Positions 42,136 to 51,095 of a stretch of DNA of 64,000 bases are shown here, one piece after another. Source of the DNA: Microbacterium yannicii (GTDB lineage Bacteria > Actinomycetota > Actinomycetes > Actinomycetales > Microbacteriaceae); assembly GCF_024055635.1 (NCBI RefSeq), contig NZ_JAMXMB010000025.1:186001-250000 (forward strand), written 5' to 3'. The first letter of the stretch is position 1, and every line of letters starts with the position of its first letter. Under the pieces are notes generated by a model. It made no database searches, was not told the DNA's origin, and was given only the letters and a program-made list of their open reading frames with translations. The translations under genes were made by a program, and so were the position numbers.

Positions 42136-43031
42136 GGGTCGCGCTCCTCGTCAATCCCGCGGCACGCGGCGGCGCCCACACCGGCGCGGCGACCCGGGCC
42201 GCCGAGCGCCTCCGGAGCCACGGCGTGCAGACCTCGGTCCTGAGCGGCGGCAGCGCGGCGGAGTCCTCCGAGCTGCTGCGCACCGCGATCGAGCTGGGAG
42301 TGGATGCCGTCGCCGGCGGCGACGGCACGGTGAACCTCGCGATCCAGGAGGTCGCGGGCACCGGGATCCCGCTGGGCATCGTGCCTTCCGGCACGGGCAA
42401 CGACTTCGCGGCGACCCTGGGGCTGCGCGAGCTCGACGTCACCGCTGCCGCCGATGCGATCGCCGGCGGCCGGACCCGCCGCATCGATCTGGCGCGCGTG
42501 ACCCGCGACGACGGCTCGACCCGTTACTTCGGGTCTGTGCTCGCCAGCGGCTTCGACTCGAAGGTCAACGACCGCGCCAACGCGATGCGGTGGCCGCGCG
42601 GCGGCTCCCGGTACAACATCGCCATCCTCGTGGAGTTCCTGACGCTCTCCGGCATCGCCTACGAGGTCGACGCCGAACTGGCGGACGGGACGCACGATGC
42701 CCTGAAGGGCGACCTCGTGATGGCGACGGTGGGCAACGGGCGCACGTATGGCGGCGGCATCCCGATCTGTCCCGATGCCGATCCGGCCGACGGACTCCTG
42801 GATCTCGTGCTGGTACGCCCTGCAGGACGCCTCCGGCTCGCACGCCTGCTGCCGCGGGTCTACCGCGGCACTCACGGCACGGTGCCCGAGGTGTCGATCC
42901 GGCGCGTGCGCTCGGTGCGGCTCTCGTCGCCGGGCGTCACCGCCTATGCGGACGGTGACCCGATCGGGGCGCTGCCCCTCACGATCGACGTCGCGCCCGG
43001 CACACTCACGATCTTCACGCCCGCCGGCTGA
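42132..43031 (+). CDS. Diacylglycerol kinase-family lipid kinase
   Basis: A 299-residue DagK/sphingosine-kinase-type enzyme. It has the nucleotide-binding motif GGDGT at 63-67, VPSGTGNDFAATLGL and the C-terminal GVTAYADGDPIGALP. It phosphorylates diacylglycerol or a related lipid (DgkB/YegS group). ATGA overlap with the oxidase gene, so expression is coupled and a related lipid substrate is likely. It converges on the rsrA-sigR operon (18-base gap). Confidence 0.9.
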   Translation: MRVALLVNPAARGGAHTGAATRAAERLRSHGVQTSVLSGGSAAESSELLRTAIELGVDAVAGGDGTVNLAIQEVAGTGIPLGIVPSGTGNDFAATLGLRELDVTAAADAIAGGRTRRIDLARVTRDDGSTRYFGSVLASGFDSKVNDRANAMRWPRGGSRYNIAILVEFLTLSGIAYEVDAELADGTHDALKGDLVMATVGNGRTYGGGIPICPDADPADGLLDLVLVRPAGRLRLARLLPRVYRGTHGTVPEVSIRRVRSVRLSSPGVTAYADGDPIGALPLTIDVAPGTLTIFTPAG

Positions 43032-43049
43032 CGGCCGGCGCGCGCGGCG

Positions 43050-43292
43050 TCAGTGCGCCGCCTGGACCGCCCGCAGCTTCGCCAGCACCTGATCGCGGAG
43101 CTCTTCCGGAGCGCTCTCCTTGCAGGCCCGGGCCAGCACCTCGGTGAGCGTGCGCGCGACGAGAGCCTCGTCGCGGCAGCCGGCGCAGTTCTCGAGATGC
43201 TCGGCGATGTCGCTCTGCTCGGTCTTGCAGACCTCGTGGCGCAGGTACTCCTCCAGGTCGCGCCGTGCCTTGTCACAGCCGCAGTCGGTCAT
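43050..43292 (-). CDS. rsrA: Mycothiol-system anti-sigma factor (RsrA/RshA)
   Basis: An 80-residue ZAS-family anti-sigma factor. The zinc/thiol motif H32-x3-C36-x2-C39, further Cys at 4, 6 and 22 and His at 19 form the redox switch. When reduced it holds SigR; disulfide stress releases it. The ATG overlaps the sigR stop (ATGA). Confidence 0.93.
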   Translation of the reverse strand: MTDCGCDKARRDLEEYLRHEVCKTEQSDIAEHLENCAGCRDEALVARTLTEVLARACKESAPEELRDQVLAKLRAVQAAH

Positions 43293-43897
43293 TTGGTGCT
43301 CCTCGTGGCGGCAGTCGCGATGCCGCGCTCTTTTGCGTAGTCGGCCAGCAGTTCACGAAGCATGCGCCTGCCACGATGCAGACGGCTCATGACAGTGCCG
43401 ATGGGGGTCTTCATGATGTCGGCGATCTCCTGGTAGGCGAAGCCCTCGACGTCCGCGAGGTACACCGCCAGCCGGAAGTCCTCCGGGATGGACTGCAGCG
43501 CATCCTTCACGACCGACGCGGGCATGTGGTCGATCGCCTCGGCCTCGGCCGAGCGGGTGCTCGATGCCGTGGTCGACTCGGCGCCGCCGAGCTGCCAGTC
43601 CTCGAGGTCGTCGATCGTGCCCTGGTACGGCTCGCGCTGCTTCTTGCGGTATGTGTTGATGTACGTATTCGTGAGGATGCGGTACAGCCAGGCCTTGAGA
43701 TTCGTCCCCTGCGTGAAGGTCTTCCACGAGGCGAACGCCTTGACGAAGGTCTCCTGGACGAGGTCGGCTGCGTCCGCGGGGTTACGCGTCATGCGCATGG
43801 CCGCGGCGTACAGCTGATCCATGAAGGGCAGTGCCTGCTCTTCGAACTGCGTGCGCGGATCCTGCACCTGGTCCGTCTGGTCGATCGGGTCGCTCAT
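43289..43897 (-). CDS. sigR: ECF RNA polymerase sigma factor SigR/SigH (thiol stress)
   Basis: A 202-residue group IV sigma factor. Region 2 includes [20 protein letters not shown] with [27 protein letters not shown], and region 4 is [36 protein letters not shown]. Both are nearly diagnostic for SigR/SigH, which controls thioredoxin, mycothiol and proteolysis genes. ATG 43897 is preceded at eight bases by TAGACT; I did not find a convincing SigR-type GGGAAT-GTT promoter upstream. An upstream in-frame extension to 44125 would overlap aroA and is rejected. Confidence 0.94.
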   Translation of the reverse strand: MSDPIDQTDQVQDPRTQFEEQALPFMDQLYAAAMRMTRNPADAADLVQETFVKAFASWKTFTQGTNLKAWLYRILTNTYINTYRKKQREPYQGTIDDLEDWQLGGAESTTASSTRSAEAEAIDHMPASVVKDALQSIPEDFRLAVYLADVEGFAYQEIADIMKTPIGTVMSRLHRGRRMLRELLADYAKERGIATAATRSTK

Positions 43898-44050
43898 CAC
43901 GCGCCAGTCTACGGCGGCGGCCTGTACGCCGTCCGGGACCCGTGTGAGGGGCTCGTGGTGAAGCGGCGCCTCGAGATCGAGGCGATCGAGAGTGGCGAAC
44001 ATCCGGCTCCGCTCGGTGGGTGGCTCCCGGCTGGTTGGTGCCGGGTTCAG

Positions 44051-44056
44051 TAGGGT
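44051..44056 (+). promoter_or_regulatory. Putative leaderless -10 element of aroA
   Basis: TAGGGT ends eight bases before the ATG at 44065, inside a GGGTTC-N9-GAACCC inverted repeat (44043-44063). Confidence 0.45.
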
Positions 44057-44064
44057 AGAACCCG

Positions 44065-45438
44065 ATGACAGCCGACGGGTATTCCCCCACTTCCGCGCCG
44101 ACCGAGCGCGGCCACTGGCACGCACCCCTGGCGGAGGGACCCCTGCACGCCAGCGTGACCGTGCCCGGCTCGAAATCCCTGACCAATCGCGAGCTCATCC
44201 TGGCCGCGCTCGCCGACGGTCCGAGCCGCCTGACGGCCCCGCTGCACTCCGACGACTCGGCACGCATGATCGAGGCGCTGCGCTCGCTCGGCGTCGGGAT
44301 CGAGCTGGTTCCGGGCGACGGACGGTACGGCGACGACATCGAAGTGACGCCGGTGTGGCCGCTGCGCGGCGACACCGAAGTGAACAGCGGGCAGGCCGGC
44401 ACCGTCATGCGGTTCGTCGCCGGACTGGGCGGGTTCGCACGCGGCGACGTCACCGTCACCGCGCACGAGAGCGCCCTGCACCGGCCCATGGGCGCCATGA
44501 TCACGGCGCTGCGCGATGTCGGCGTCGACATCGACGACGGCGGTCACTGGGCGCTGCCGTTCATCATCCGCGGCCATGGTCATGTGCGCGGCGGAGAGGT
44601 GACGATCGACGCCAGCGCGTCGAGCCAGTTCGTGTCGGGTCTGCTGCTCGCCGCACCCCGATTCGACGTCGGCCTGCAGCTGCGGCATGCGGGCGAACGG
44701 CTTCCGAGCATCCCCCACATCGACATGACCGTCGAGGCGCTCGCCCACCGCGGCGTGCACGTCGAGCGTCCCGGTGTCGGCGAGTGGATCGTGCCGGCTG
44801 GTCCGATCCGCGGCAAGGATGTCGCCATCGAGCCGGACCTCTCGAACGCGGCGCCCTTCCTCGCTGCGGCCATGGTGGCGGGCGGATCCGTGTCGGTCAC
44901 CGGCTGGCCCGCCCACTCGACCCAGCCGGGCGCGATGCTCACCGACATCCTGTCGCTGATGGGGGCGCGCGTGGTCCGTCGGGGCGGCGCGCTCACCGTG
45001 ACGGCGGGCGCCGGCATCCAAGGCGTCGACCTCGACCTGTCCGCCGCGGGCGAGCTCACCCCGACGATCTTCGCGCTGGCCGCCTTCGCCGAGTCGCCCT
45101 CGACCCTCCACGGGATCGGCCACATCCGCGGACACGAGACCGACCGCATCGCCGCTCTCGTCGCCGAGCTGCGCGGCCTGGGCGGAGAGGCCGAGGAGCT
45201 GCCTGACGGCATCCGCATCGTCCCGCGGCCGCTCCACGGCGGCGTCTGGCACGCCTCCCACGACCACCGGATGGCGACGACCGGTGCGCTCATCGGCCTG
45301 GCCGTGCCGGGTGTGGAGGTCGACGACATCGGCACCACCGCCAAGACGATGCCGGAGTTCCCGCAGATCTGGCGTCGCATGCTGGACGGCGAGCACGCCG
45401 AAGGCGGCCTCTCCGAGGAGACGATGCGCGCCTCGTGA
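44065..45438 (+). CDS. aroA: 3-phosphoshikimate 1-carboxyvinyltransferase (EPSP synthase)
   Basis: A 457-residue EPSP synthase that joins PEP to shikimate-3-phosphate in aromatic amino-acid synthesis. Substrate motifs: [20 protein letters not shown] near residues 33-52, [14 protein letters not shown] (the LGNAGTxxR region) and [15 protein letters not shown] near the end. The N-terminal extension [18 protein letters not shown] is typical of actinobacterial AroA. It is followed by rsgA, as in mycobacteria. Confidence 0.95.
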   Translation: MTADGYSPTSAPTERGHWHAPLAEGPLHASVTVPGSKSLTNRELILAALADGPSRLTAPLHSDDSARMIEALRSLGVGIELVPGDGRYGDDIEVTPVWPLRGDTEVNSGQAGTVMRFVAGLGGFARGDVTVTAHESALHRPMGAMITALRDVGVDIDDGGHWALPFIIRGHGHVRGGEVTIDASASSQFVSGLLLAAPRFDVGLQLRHAGERLPSIPHIDMTVEALAHRGVHVERPGVGEWIVPAGPIRGKDVAIEPDLSNAAPFLAAAMVAGGSVSVTGWPAHSTQPGAMLTDILSLMGARVVRRGGALTVTAGAGIQGVDLDLSAAGELTPTIFALAAFAESPSTLHGIGHIRGHETDRIAALVAELRGLGGEAEELPDGIRIVPRPLHGGVWHASHDHRMATTGALIGLAVPGVEVDDIGTTAKTMPEFPQIWRRMLDGEHAEGGLSEETMRAS

Positions 45439-45505
45439 TCGGGCGGAGCGCGGTCGGTGGCGGAGCTGACGGGATGACCACGGTGAAGCAGCCCAGGGCG
45501 GCGGC

Positions 45506-46567
45506 ATGAGCTGGCTGGACGACCTCGACGACGACGAGGAGTCGGACTTCGACGAGGCCGACATCCGGATGCGGCCGAACCCCAAGGCCAACCGGCCGCG
45601 CACCAAACGCCGGCCCGCGCACAGCGATGCCCAGATCGCCCGCGTGCTCGGCGTCGATCGCGGCCGCTACACCGTGCTCCTCGACGAGGATCAGCCCGAG
45701 GAGCGCACGGTGCTCGCCGTGCGGGCGCGGGAGCTGCGCAAGATGCCGATCGTCACCGGGGACCGTGCTCGTGTCGTCGGCGACGCCTCGGGCGACGAGG
45801 GCACCCTCGCCCGCATCGTCGGCATCGAGGAGCGCACGTCGCTGCTGCGACGCAGCGCCGACGACACCGATCAGGTGGAACGCGTCGTCGTCGCCAACGC
45901 CGACCAGATGCTGGTGGTCGTCGCGGCGGCAGACCCGGAGCCCCGCCCACGGCTCGTCGACCGCTACCTGGTCGCGGCGCTGGATGCCGGCATCCGTCCC
46001 CTCCTCGTGGTGACGAAGACCGACATCGCCGACCCCGGCGCCTTCCTGGCGCACTTCGAAGGCCTCGACCTCGTCGTGTTCACGAGCGGACGCGACGAGA
46101 TGCCGCTCGAGCGGATCGGCGCGGCGCTCGAGGGGCACGCGACAGTGTTCGTCGGACACTCGGGCGTGGGCAAGTCGACGCTCGTCAACGCCCTCGTGCC
46201 GGACGCCCGACGGGCGACCGGCCATGTCAACGTGGTCACCGGGCGCGGGCGTCACACCTCCAGCTCGACGGTGTCGCTGCGCTACCGGGGCGCGGGCGGC
46301 AACGGATGGGTCATCGACACGCCGGGCGTCCGCTCCTTCGGCCTCGGGCACGTGGACCCCGCGAACATCCTCCGAGCCTTCACGGATCTCGCGGAAGTGG
46401 CCGAGGAGTGCCCGCGCGGCTGCACCCACCTGCCGGATGCGCCCGACTGCGCCATCGTCGAGGCCGTGGAAGAGGGCCGCCTCGGGCCCGGCGGCCCCGC
46501 CCGCCTCGACTCGCTGCAGCGGCTGCTCGAGACCTTCGCCGAGAAGTCCCACAAGTCCGGCGCGTAA
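45506..46567 (+). CDS. rsgA: Ribosome small subunit-dependent GTPase A
   Basis: A 353-residue circularly permuted GTPase that helps 30S maturation. Order: OB-fold region, G4-like VVTKTDIAD, G1 GHSGVGKSTLVNAL near residue 215, G3 DTPGVRSFGL, then the zinc-binding C-terminus EECPRGCTHLPDAPDCAI. Length is usual for the family. ATG follows AGGG. It lies 67 bases downstream of aroA. Confidence 0.94.
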   Translation: MSWLDDLDDDEESDFDEADIRMRPNPKANRPRTKRRPAHSDAQIARVLGVDRGRYTVLLDEDQPEERTVLAVRARELRKMPIVTGDRARVVGDASGDEGTLARIVGIEERTSLLRRSADDTDQVERVVVANADQMLVVVAAADPEPRPRLVDRYLVAALDAGIRPLLVVTKTDIADPGAFLAHFEGLDLVVFTSGRDEMPLERIGAALEGHATVFVGHSGVGKSTLVNALVPDARRATGHVNVVTGRGRHTSSSTVSLRYRGAGGNGWVIDTPGVRSFGLGHVDPANILRAFTDLAEVAEECPRGCTHLPDAPDCAIVEAVEEGRLGPGGPARLDSLQRLLETFAEKSHKSGA

Positions 46568-46647
46568 CCGGCGTCGCGGGTCTCGTGGCCCGCCTTCGGC
46601 GCTGCCCGGTGCTCGTTGCTCGTTGCTCGGAACCGAGAGTCGCGACC

Positions 46648-46653
46648 TAAAGT
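46648..46653 (+). promoter_or_regulatory. Leaderless -10 element of bcp
   Basis: TAAAGT ends six bases before the GTG at 46660. Confidence 0.55.
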
Positions 46654-46659
46654 GGAGCG

Positions 46660-47130
46660 GTGACCACGACGCGCCTCGAACCCGGCTCTCTCGCCCCCGC
46701 CTTCACCCTCGTCGATCAGGACGAGCGGGCCGTGACGCTCAGGGATCTGCGGGGACGACGCGTGATCCTCTTCTTCTACCCCGAGGCGATGACGCCCGGC
46801 TGCACGAAGGAGGCGTGCGACTTCCGCGACAGCCTCGCACCGCTGCAGGCTGCGGGCTACACGATCTTCGGCATCTCGCGCGATGAGCCGGAGAAGCTCC
46901 GGCGGTTCCGCGAGCGCGACGGCCTCACCTATGACCTCCTCAGCGACCCCGATCACGCCGTGCACGAGAAGTACGCCGTGTGGGGCGAGAAGGTGAACTA
47001 CGGCAAGACGTTCATGGGCGTCATCCGCTCCACCTTCGTCATCGATGAGAAGGGGCGCATCTCTCACGCGCTGTACAACGTGCGCGCGACCGGTCACGTC
47101 GCACGCGTGCGGGCGCTTCTCGGCGTCTAG
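46660..47130 (+). CDS. bcp: Thioredoxin-dependent thiol peroxidase (BCP/PrxQ)
   Basis: A 156-residue atypical 2-Cys peroxiredoxin that reduces hydroperoxides. Peroxidatic Cys 48 and resolving Cys 53 lie in TPGCTKEACDFRD, with GISRDEPEKLRRFRERDGL and STFVIDEKGRI downstream. It starts with GTG. A place near sigR suits a thiol-stress role, though no SigR promoter was found. Confidence 0.93.
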   Translation: MTTTRLEPGSLAPAFTLVDQDERAVTLRDLRGRRVILFFYPEAMTPGCTKEACDFRDSLAPLQAAGYTIFGISRDEPEKLRRFRERDGLTYDLLSDPDHAVHEKYAVWGEKVNYGKTFMGVIRSTFVIDEKGRISHALYNVRATGHVARVRALLGV

Positions 47131-47200
47131 CCTTTTTCGCCCTCGGGCGGAATCGACTGCTGAGGACGCGGAAGAACGAGGGCGCGGTGCGAGGGGGGCG

Positions 47201-47590
47201 TCAATCGCTCCGGCGCGCGGCGCGCCCGGCGTCCCGCACGGCAAGCACCAGCAGCACGAGCACGATCAGGGCTGGGATGGCCAAAGCCCACGCGATCGAC
47301 GGATCGGCGAAGCTGCCCGTCGCCGCGCCGAGGGCGACCGCCAGGATCAGCAGCTGCGCGACGATCCCGCCGGATCTTCCCCAGGACTGGCCGAGCCAGA
47401 TGGCGACGGCGAAAGCGACGACCGCTGCGGCGCCGACAAGCGTCAATGCGGCGAGCGCGACCGCGCTGCCGATGGACTTGGTATCGCCCGTCGCGATCGC
47501 GATCACCTCGCGCACGGTGAGCGCCGCCAGGCCAAGCCCTTCGAGCCCGACCAGCACCGCGGCGATCCTTCCGGACAGGTTTGTCCGCAT
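47201..47590 (-). CDS. Four-helix membrane protein of unknown function
   Basis: A 129-residue protein with four hydrophobic segments (about 8-30, 42-65, 78-95, 100-118) and a basic C-terminus RDAGRAARRSD. No motif recognised; such proteins are frequent beside whiB1 in actinobacteria. ATG 47590 is preceded by a purine-rich GAGAGGA. It is divergent from whiB1 and convergent with bcp. Confidence 0.7.
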   Translation of the reverse strand: MRTNLSGRIAAVLVGLEGLGLAALTVREVIAIATGDTKSIGSAVALAALTLVGAAAVVAFAVAIWLGQSWGRSGGIVAQLLILAVALGAATGSFADPSIAWALAIPALIVLVLLVLAVRDAGRAARRSD

Positions 47591-47835
47591 TCTCCGTCGA
47601 CTTCCTCTCGCGCTGCACAGTGGTTTGTGCGAACCCTCCAGGTCACAGAGGGAACACTCAGCAAGTCCTACGAAAACCCGCCGATCAACCCTTGATTCAG
47701 GTAAACCGCTATGGGACGATTGGTGAAGCCGTGTGCTCCCACAGCGACGTGGGGCGAGTCAATCTCGCACATCCCACAGGGTATCGGACCCGAACCGACC
47801 CGCATCCCCACCCCTCTGTTACAAGGAGCACCACC

Positions 47836-48084
47836 ATGGACTGGCGCGACAAGGCCGCCTGCCTGACCGTCGACCCCGAACTGTTCTTCCCCGTTGGGAA
47901 CACCGGTCCGGCCGTCGATCAGATCGAGAAGGCCAAGTCGGTGTGTGCACGTTGCACCGTCACCGAGATCTGCCTGCAATACGCCCTCGAGACCGGGCAG
48001 GACTCCGGCGTGTGGGGTGGCCTCTCCGAGGACGAGCGCCGCGCGCTCAAGCGCCGCGCCGCGCGCGCCCGCCGCGCTTCCTGA
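47836..48084 (+). CDS. whiB1: WhiB-family iron-sulfur transcriptional regulator WhiB1
   Basis: An 82-residue Wbl protein. The [4Fe-4S] ligands Cys 9, 37, 40 and 46, the GVWGG turn (58-62) and a basic C-terminus (RRALKRRAARARR) are all present. Start MDWRDKAACLTVDPELFFPV and GQDSGVWGGLSEDERRALKRR match WhiB1 closely. WhiB1 binds the vegetative sigma factor and responds to NO in mycobacteria, where it is essential. ATG after ACAAGGAG; the 245 bases upstream, up to the membrane-protein start, should hold a leadered promoter, which I could not place with confidence. Confidence 0.93.
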   Translation: MDWRDKAACLTVDPELFFPVGNTGPAVDQIEKAKSVCARCTVTEICLQYALETGQDSGVWGGLSEDERRALKRRAARARRAS

Positions 48085-48091
48085 CGCATCA

Positions 48092-48129
48092 CGACGACAC
48101 CCGGGCGCTTCGGCGCCCGGGTGTCGTCG
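48092..48129 (+). terminator. whiB1 terminator with UUCG loop
   Basis: A perfect 17-bp stem (48092-48108 with 48113-48129) capped by TTCG, eight bases after the whiB1 stop. Confidence 0.85.
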
Positions 48130-48174
48130 CGTGTGCTGCCGGCCGCACGCCCCGCCCGGGCGCGCGCTCAGCGA

Positions 48175-48241
48175 CGAAACAGGGGACTCTGGCTGAGACC
48201 GGGGGCGATGCCCCCTGTCTGGGTGCGAATCCCCTGTTTCG
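48175..48241. repeat. Nested inverted-repeat element between whiB1 and pdtaS
   Basis: Outer perfect 12-bp arms CGAAACAGGGGA (48175-48186) and TCCCCTGTTTCG (48230-48241). Inside is a second stem AGACCGGGGGC/GCCCCCTGTCT (48196-48220) with one mismatch and loop GAT. The two stems share no sequence with the whiB1 terminator. It lies between convergent stops and may be an RNA element, a second terminator for pdtaS or a dispersed repeat. Confidence 0.75.
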
Positions 48242-48279
48242 CGCGGTCAGGCGCGGCATCGCCAGACGCCGCCCGCGGG

Positions 48280-49764
48280 TCACGCCTTGGCGCGCTCGAT
48301 GTAGCGCAGTGGGATGTCGATCGTGACCTCCGTGCCGCTGCCCATGATCGTGTGCCAGTCGATCGTGCCGCCGAGTTCGCCCTGGATCAGGGTGCGCACG
48401 ATCTGCGTCCCGAGACCGCGGCCGACCTGGCCCTCCGGCAGCCCCGAGCCCGTGTCGCGAACCCGCACCTCGAGCCGGTCGTCGCCGCGTTCGGCGATGA
48501 TCTCGACGTCGCCTTCCTGACCGGCCAGCCCGTGCTCGACGGCGTTCGTGACGAGCTCCGTGAGCGCCAGCGCGAGCGGCGTGGCGTATTCGCTCGGCAG
48601 GGTGCCGAAGCGGCCGGTCGAGTGCGTGCGGGCGCGCGTGTTCGGGGCCGCCGCGACCTCGGCGACGAGCTTCAGCACGCGCGCGAACACCTCGTCGAAG
48701 TCGACGTTCTGCGCCAGTCCCTCCGAGAGGGTGTCGTGCACGACGGCGATCGCCGAGACGCGCCGCATCGCCTGGGTGAGCGCATCGCGGGCCTGTTCGG
48801 TGTGCGAGCGACGGGCCTGGATGCGCAGCAGCGACGCGACGGTCTGCAGGTTGTTCTTGACGCGGTGATGGATCTCGCGGATCGTGGCGTCCTTGGTGAT
48901 GAGCTCCTGCTCCTGATGGCGGATCTCCGTCACATCACGGCAGAGCACGATGGCGCCGATGCGTGTGCCGTGGTCGCGCAGCGGGATGGTGCGCAGCGAC
49001 ACCGTCACGCCGCGTGCCTCGAGGTCCGCACGCCACGGGGCGCGCCCGGTGACGACCACCGGCAGTGACTCGTCGAACTGGCGCGTCGCCGGAAGGATCC
49101 CGGTGACGACCTCGACGAGCGACTCCCCCTCGAGCTCGTCGTCGAAGCCGAGACGGTTGAACGCCGACAGCGCGTTGGGGCTGGCGAAGGTCGTGATGCC
49201 GTCGACGTCGAGGCGAATCAGCCCGTCCGATGCGCGGGGTGCTCCGCGACGCGGGGACGTCGGCGCGGCGAGGTCGGGGAAGTCGCCCGACGCGATCATG
49301 CCGAAGAGGTCGTCGGCGCAGTCGTTGAAGGTGATCTGCTGGCGCGAGGGGATGCGCGCCTCACCCAGGTTGGTGTGCCGGGTCAGCACACCGATGACCG
49401 TGGCGGTCGTTCCGCTCCTGCGCGCGACCGGCACGGCGCGCACGCGGGTCGGCGTCTCTTCGAACCAGTCCGGCGACGCGGAGTCGACGATCGCCCCGGT
49501 CTGGAAGGCTTCGCGCACCTGGGTGCGCCACTGGGGCCGGACTCGGTCGCCGACGATGTCGCGGTAGAAGAGGGTCGCCGCACCGCCCGGCCGCGTGTGG
49601 GCGACGGCGACGAACGAGTCGTCGGATGTCGGCACCCAGAGCACGATGTCGGCGAACGCCAGATCGGCGAGGAGCTGACCATCCCCCGCGAGACGGTGCA
49701 GCCACTCCACGTCTTCTTCGCTGGAGCGGCCCTGGGCGTAGACGAGATCGCTGAGGGTCGACAC
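48280..49764 (-). CDS. pdtaS: Sensor histidine kinase PdtaS
   Basis: A 494-residue soluble kinase without membrane helices: N-terminal H_kinase_N (GAF-like, about 1-150), a PAS domain (about 180-285), a HisKA_2 dimerisation helix with phospho-acceptor His in EIHHRVKNNLQT near residue 298, and a HATPase_c domain (ELVTNAVEHGL, DTGSGLPEG, GLGTQIVRTL). Family partner is the antiterminator PdtaR, not seen in this window. Starts with GTG six bases after TAGGCT. Convergent with whiB1, the same neighbour as in mycobacteria. Confidence 0.93.
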   Translation of the reverse strand: MSTLSDLVYAQGRSSEEDVEWLHRLAGDGQLLADLAFADIVLWVPTSDDSFVAVAHTRPGGAATLFYRDIVGDRVRPQWRTQVREAFQTGAIVDSASPDWFEETPTRVRAVPVARRSGTTATVIGVLTRHTNLGEARIPSRQQITFNDCADDLFGMIASGDFPDLAAPTSPRRGAPRASDGLIRLDVDGITTFASPNALSAFNRLGFDDELEGESLVEVVTGILPATRQFDESLPVVVTGRAPWRADLEARGVTVSLRTIPLRDHGTRIGAIVLCRDVTEIRHQEQELITKDATIREIHHRVKNNLQTVASLLRIQARRSHTEQARDALTQAMRRVSAIAVVHDTLSEGLAQNVDFDEVFARVLKLVAEVAAAPNTRARTHSTGRFGTLPSEYATPLALALTELVTNAVEHGLAGQEGDVEIIAERGDDRLEVRVRDTGSGLPEGQVGRGLGTQIVRTLIQGELGGTIDWHTIMGSGTEVTIDIPLRYIERAKA

Positions 49765-49770
49765 TCACCC

Positions 49771-49776
49771 AGCCTA
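49771..49776 (-). promoter_or_regulatory. Leaderless -10 element of pdtaS
   Basis: TAGGCT ends six bases before the GTG at 49764. Confidence 0.55.
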
Positions 49777-49787
49777 GAGCGCCGAGC

Positions 49788-51095
49788 TCACCCCACCGGC
49801 GCACCGGCGCGAGCGACGTCGGGGACCGCGCGCGCAGCGCCGCGGCCCCGGTCGCTGCCCCTGCCACGCCGCCGGCCGGGCATCGCCCGCGGCTCCGGCG
49901 CCGGCACGACCGCCTCGCCGACGAAGCGGCGCAGCGCCAAGGTGAGCGGCGACCGCGGCGCAACCTCGGCGATCGGCAGCGACGCCAGGATCGCGGCATC
50001 CGTCGACCTGGGATCCTGCGGCAGGAACCACACGTCCTCGATGCCGCCGAACCGGTCCAGCGTGCGCCGCACCTGGCCTCGGGCATCGATGCCCAGGGTG
50101 CCCGGGCGCAGGCGGTTCGCGACGACCGCCACCGGCGTCGCACCGATCGTGGCACGCAGATCGGCATGCCCGCGGAGGAACCGGGCGATGCCGACGGGGT
50201 CGGCGGCCACCACGGCCACGACGAGGTCGGCGGCACGCAGCGTGGCGAGGGTGGCCGCGTGGCGCCGCGGACCGTCGAGGTCGCTCACGATCTCTTCGTC
50301 CCGCTCCAGCGAAGAGGCGACGTCCACCACGGTGAAGTCGACCCACTGGCGGCAGGCGGCGAGCGCGGCGCTGACGCGGCGGTCGCTCAGCTCGGGCCAG
50401 CGCGAGGGACGGTTGATGCCGGTGAGCACGTCGACGCCGGTGCGACCCAGCGGCACCGCGATGCGCGTGAGCTCGCGGGCGTCGAGGCCGCCCAACTCCG
50501 CCTGCCGGCAGGCGGCGGCGAAGCCGGGTCCCTCGTCGGCGAGCCCGAGCGTGAGAGCGAGCGAGGGCGCCTGGGTGTCGGCGTCCACGAGAGCCACGTG
50601 CCGGCCGCCTCGCGCGAGCTCCACGGCCAGCTCTGTCGCGACGGTCGAGCGGCCGGGGGCGCCGGCGGCTCCCCACACCGCGATCACACGCGGTTGGGGG
50701 CGCTGAGCGGCCGGGGGCGCCGCCGCCGCGGGTCCGGCCGAGAGAGCCTCGGCGATGCGCCATGGCTCGGCCTGACGGCTCAGCGGCGCCTCCAACCCGC
50801 AGGCCGCCGCGACGCGCTCGCCGGCCGCGTCCTCGACGAGCGGCACGACGCGCGTCCCGGCGCGGTCGCACACCGCGACGACGGAGGGCGACATCGTCGC
50901 GCGCGAGACCGAGACGATCAGAGCGTCGGCATCGGCGAGCGCCCGCAGCAGCGTCTCGGCGTCGGTGCCGAGCATCCCATCGGTCGCCGCGAGAGCCGGC
51001 GCCGCGGCGCCGACCTCCGCGATGACGTCGATGCCCTCGCGGCGCAGCCCGTCGACGAGGAGAGCCGCCCCGTCGACTGCGACGACGACCTTCAT
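49788..51095 (-). CDS. CpaE/ParA-like P-loop protein with altered Walker A
   Basis: A 435-residue protein: an N-terminal receiver-like domain (MKVVVAVDGAALLVDGLRREG, about 1-110), a Pro/Ala linker, then a MinD/ParA-type ATPase core with HVALVDADTQAPSLALTLGL and DFTVVDVASSL. The deviant Walker A reads GAAGAPGRSTVATELA near residues 143-158, with Arg where the P-loop Lys is expected. ATP hydrolysis may therefore be weak or absent. CpaE proteins help place Flp/Tad pili; no other tad gene is near. The ATG overlaps the SAF-domain gene stop (ATGA). Confidence 0.82.
   Translation of the reverse strand: MKVVVAVDGAALLVDGLRREGIDVIAEVGAAAPALAATDGMLGTDAETLLRALADADALIVSVSRATMSPSVVAVCDRAGTRVVPLVEDAAGERVAAACGLEAPLSRQAEPWRIAEALSAGPAAAAPPAAQRPQPRVIAVWGAAGAPGRSTVATELAVELARGGRHVALVDADTQAPSLALTLGLADEGPGFAAACRQAELGGLDARELTRIAVPLGRTGVDVLTGINRPSRWPELSDRRVSAALAACRQWVDFTVVDVASSLERDEEIVSDLDGPRRHAATLATLRAADLVVAVVAADPVGIARFLRGHADLRATIGATPVAVVANRLRPGTLGIDARGQVRRTLDRFGGIEDVWFLPQDPRSTDAAILASLPIAEVAPRSPLTLALRRFVGEAVVPAPEPRAMPGRRRGRGSDRGRGAARAVPDVARAGAPVG

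Noticed and set aside
43898..44064. SigR-type autoregulatory promoter upstream of sigR
   Set aside because: No GGGAAT-like -35 paired with a GTT -10 at suitable spacing could be found; only a vegetative-type TAGACT hexamer is visible.
48175..48241. tRNA gene or TPP riboswitch
   Set aside because: A seven-base acceptor-like stem and a GGCTGAGA word are present, but there is no TTCGA-type T arm, no proper anticodon loop and no conserved TPP 3' half; it also lies after, not before, a gene.
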